64,000 bases of DNA. Origin: Lysobacter enzymogenes. Lineage in GTDB: Bacteria; Pseudomonadota; Gammaproteobacteria; Xanthomonadales; Xanthomonadaceae. Within the stretch, counting starts at the first letter, position 1, and each line of letters starts with the position of its first letter. The stretch is from contig NZ_FNOG01000003.1 of assembly GCF_900106525.1 (NCBI RefSeq), forward strand, positions 469,811 to 533,810, read 5' to 3'. Under the pieces are notes generated by a model that did not search any database, was not told the origin of the DNA, and saw only the letters and a list, made by a program, of their open reading frames with translations. The position numbers were made by a program, and so were the translations under genes. This document shows, piece after piece, positions 62,915 through 64,000 of this stretch.

Positions 62915-63033
62915 CGGTGGCGTCCTGATCGGCGGGGCGGGCGGGACGCTTTGTCCCAGGCCCGGATTTGTATCACAAGGCAATGATTTAAAAGCGGTTT
63001 TTCTCGATTCTGCGGGCCGTCCGGCGGGCTTTG

Positions 63034-63060
63034 CTTGCGCTCCCGCGCCGCCACCCCCAT
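63034..63060 (+). promoter_or_regulatory. Sigma-32-like heat-shock promoter of lon
   Basis: CTTGCGC (63034-63040), 14-nt spacer, CCCCAT (63055-63060) followed by AA, ending 53 bp before the lon ATG. Same -35 heptamer and spacing as the clpP promoter. lon is a classical heat-shock gene. Confidence 0.72.
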
Positions 63061-63113
63061 AACGGGAGCCTGGATGCCACGGCATCCTCACCCCACGCTT
63101 GTCGAGAGCTCCA

Positions 63114-64000
63114 ATGACCCAGTCTTCCGCCGAATCCATGACCCTGCCGGTGCTGCCGCTGCGCGACGTGGTCGTGTTCCCGCACATGGTGATCCCGCTG
63201 TTCGTCGGTCGCGACAAGTCCATCCGCGCCCTCGACCTCGCCATGGAATCGGACAAGCGCATCCTGCTGGTCGCGCAGAAGTCCGCCGAAACCGACGACC
63301 CGGGCGCCGAGGATCTGTACGAGATCGGCACCCTGGCCCAGGTCCTGCAACTGCTCAAGCTGCCCGACGGCACCATCAAGGTCCTGGTCGAAGGCGTCTC
63401 GCGCGTGCGCGTGGACGAAGTCGCCGAGCGCGACAGCGCGCTGTCCGGCCACGCGGTCGTGGTCGAGCCGCAGATCGACCGCGAAGAGCGCGAGATCGAA
63501 GCGATCGCGCGCTCGCTGATGGGCCTGTTCGAACAGTACGTCAAGACCAACCGCAAGCTGCCGCCGGAGCTGATGCAGACGCTCGCCGGCATCGACGAGC
63601 CCGGCCGCCTGGCCGACACCGTCGCCGCTCATCTGGGCGTGCGCATCGGCGACAAGCAAAAGCTCCTGGAGACGCATGCCATCGGCACGCGCCTGGAGCA
63701 GCTGGTCGGCCTGGTCGACGGCGAGATCGATGTGCAGCAGCTGGAAAAGCGCATCCGCGGCCGAGTGAAGTCGCAGATGGAGAAGAGCCAGCGCGAGTAC
63801 TACCTCAACGAGCAGATGAAGGCGATCCAGAAGGAGCTCGGCGAGATCGACGATGCGCCCAACGACATCGACGAGCTCGCGCGCAAGATCGCCGAGGCCG
63901 GCATGCCCAAGCCGGTCGAGACCAAGGCCAAGAACGAGCTCAACAAGCTCAAGCAGATGTCGCCGATGTCGGCCGAAGCCGCGGTGGTGCGCAACTACCT
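63114..64000 (+). CDS. lon: Endopeptidase La (Lon), 3' end outside window
   Basis: The first ~295 residues of the ATP-dependent protease Lon; the gene runs off the right edge. ATG 63114 ('MTQSSAESMTLPVLPLRDVV'). The visible part is the N-terminal LON substrate-binding domain ('VLPLRDVVVFPHMVIPLFVG') and the coiled-coil linker with 'SQREYYLNEQMKAIQKELGE', the most conserved N-terminal Lon signature. The AAA+ and Ser-Lys protease domains lie beyond the window. ATG 63138 is an in-frame alternative. Confidence 0.97.
   Translation, partial: MTQSSAESMTLPVLPLRDVVVFPHMVIPLFVGRDKSIRALDLAMESDKRILLVAQKSAETDDPGAEDLYEIGTLAQVLQLLKLPDGTIKVLVEGVSRVRVDEVAERDSALSGHAVVVEPQIDREEREIEAIARSLMGLFEQYVKTNRKLPPELMQTLAGIDEPGRLADTVAAHLGVRIGDKQKLLETHAIGTRLEQLVGLVDGEIDVQQLEKRIRGRVKSQMEKSQREYYLNEQMKAIQKELGEIDDAPNDIDELARKIAEAGMPKPVETKAKNELNKLKQMSPMSAEAAVVRNY

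Overview
This is a contiguous, very GC-rich chromosomal segment with strong G/C third-position bias. Almost every gene is longest in the expected frame and most start with ATG or GTG. Gene content and order point to a gammaproteobacterium of the Xanthomonadaceae, most likely Lysobacter or a close relative. The main evidence is tRNA-Leu–tig–clpP–clpX–(SUKH-like gene)–lon at the right end, leuS–(GST)–lptE–holA–nadD–rsfS, numerous FecR, GGDEF and secreted-enzyme genes, and many intergenic palindromic repeats of the kinds seen in this family. The species call is inference; no rRNA is present.

Left end (1–10.2 kb): an accessory, surface or toxin region. A protein built from five ~214-residue repeats (its 5' end lies outside the window) is followed by a 1,817-residue RHS/YD-repeat protein. 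That protein has a Sec-type signal peptide, kelch, Ig-like and carboxypeptidase-regulatory-like domains, a DUF6531/RHS shell and a variable C-terminal tip resembling an ADP-ribosyltransferase toxin. A tightly coupled small gene, the likely immunity gene, and a second small gene follow. The tip and the small genes are visibly less GC-rich than their surroundings.

Middle (10.2–43.8 kb): a mosaic of transport, signalling and metabolic genes. These include LtrA; an SDR/NTF2 pair divergent from an AraC regulator; an ABC ATPase with a permease–M1-metallopeptidase fusion; rhlE; a FecR/LysM protein with a CHASE2 diguanylate cyclase; a DUF885 hydrolase; an overlapping trio DUF502–sugar dehydrogenase–queuosine-precursor transporter; a Ser/Thr kinase–SUMF1 fusion; a CnoX-like thioredoxin; an amidohydrolase; small secreted proteins; and a CHASE3–GAF diguanylate cyclase. 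The gaps are filled with hairpin repeats, including a near-perfect five-copy tandem array at 14.7–15.4 kb.

Right part (43.9–64 kb): the conserved core. LeuS is followed by a GST-like protein, LptE (LPS export), HolA (polymerase clamp loader), NadD (NAD synthesis) and RsfS (ribosome silencing). Next come a LysE exporter divergent from an Lrp regulator, a Bax-inhibitor-1 membrane protein, four tRNA genes (Pro, Arg, His, Lys), several stand-alone genes, prolyl aminopeptidase, tRNA-Leu, and the proteostasis cluster of trigger factor, ClpP, ClpX and Lon (lon runs off the right edge). Sigma-32-like promoters of identical design (CTTGCGC–14 nt–CCCCA) precede both clpP and lon, suggesting shared heat-shock control.
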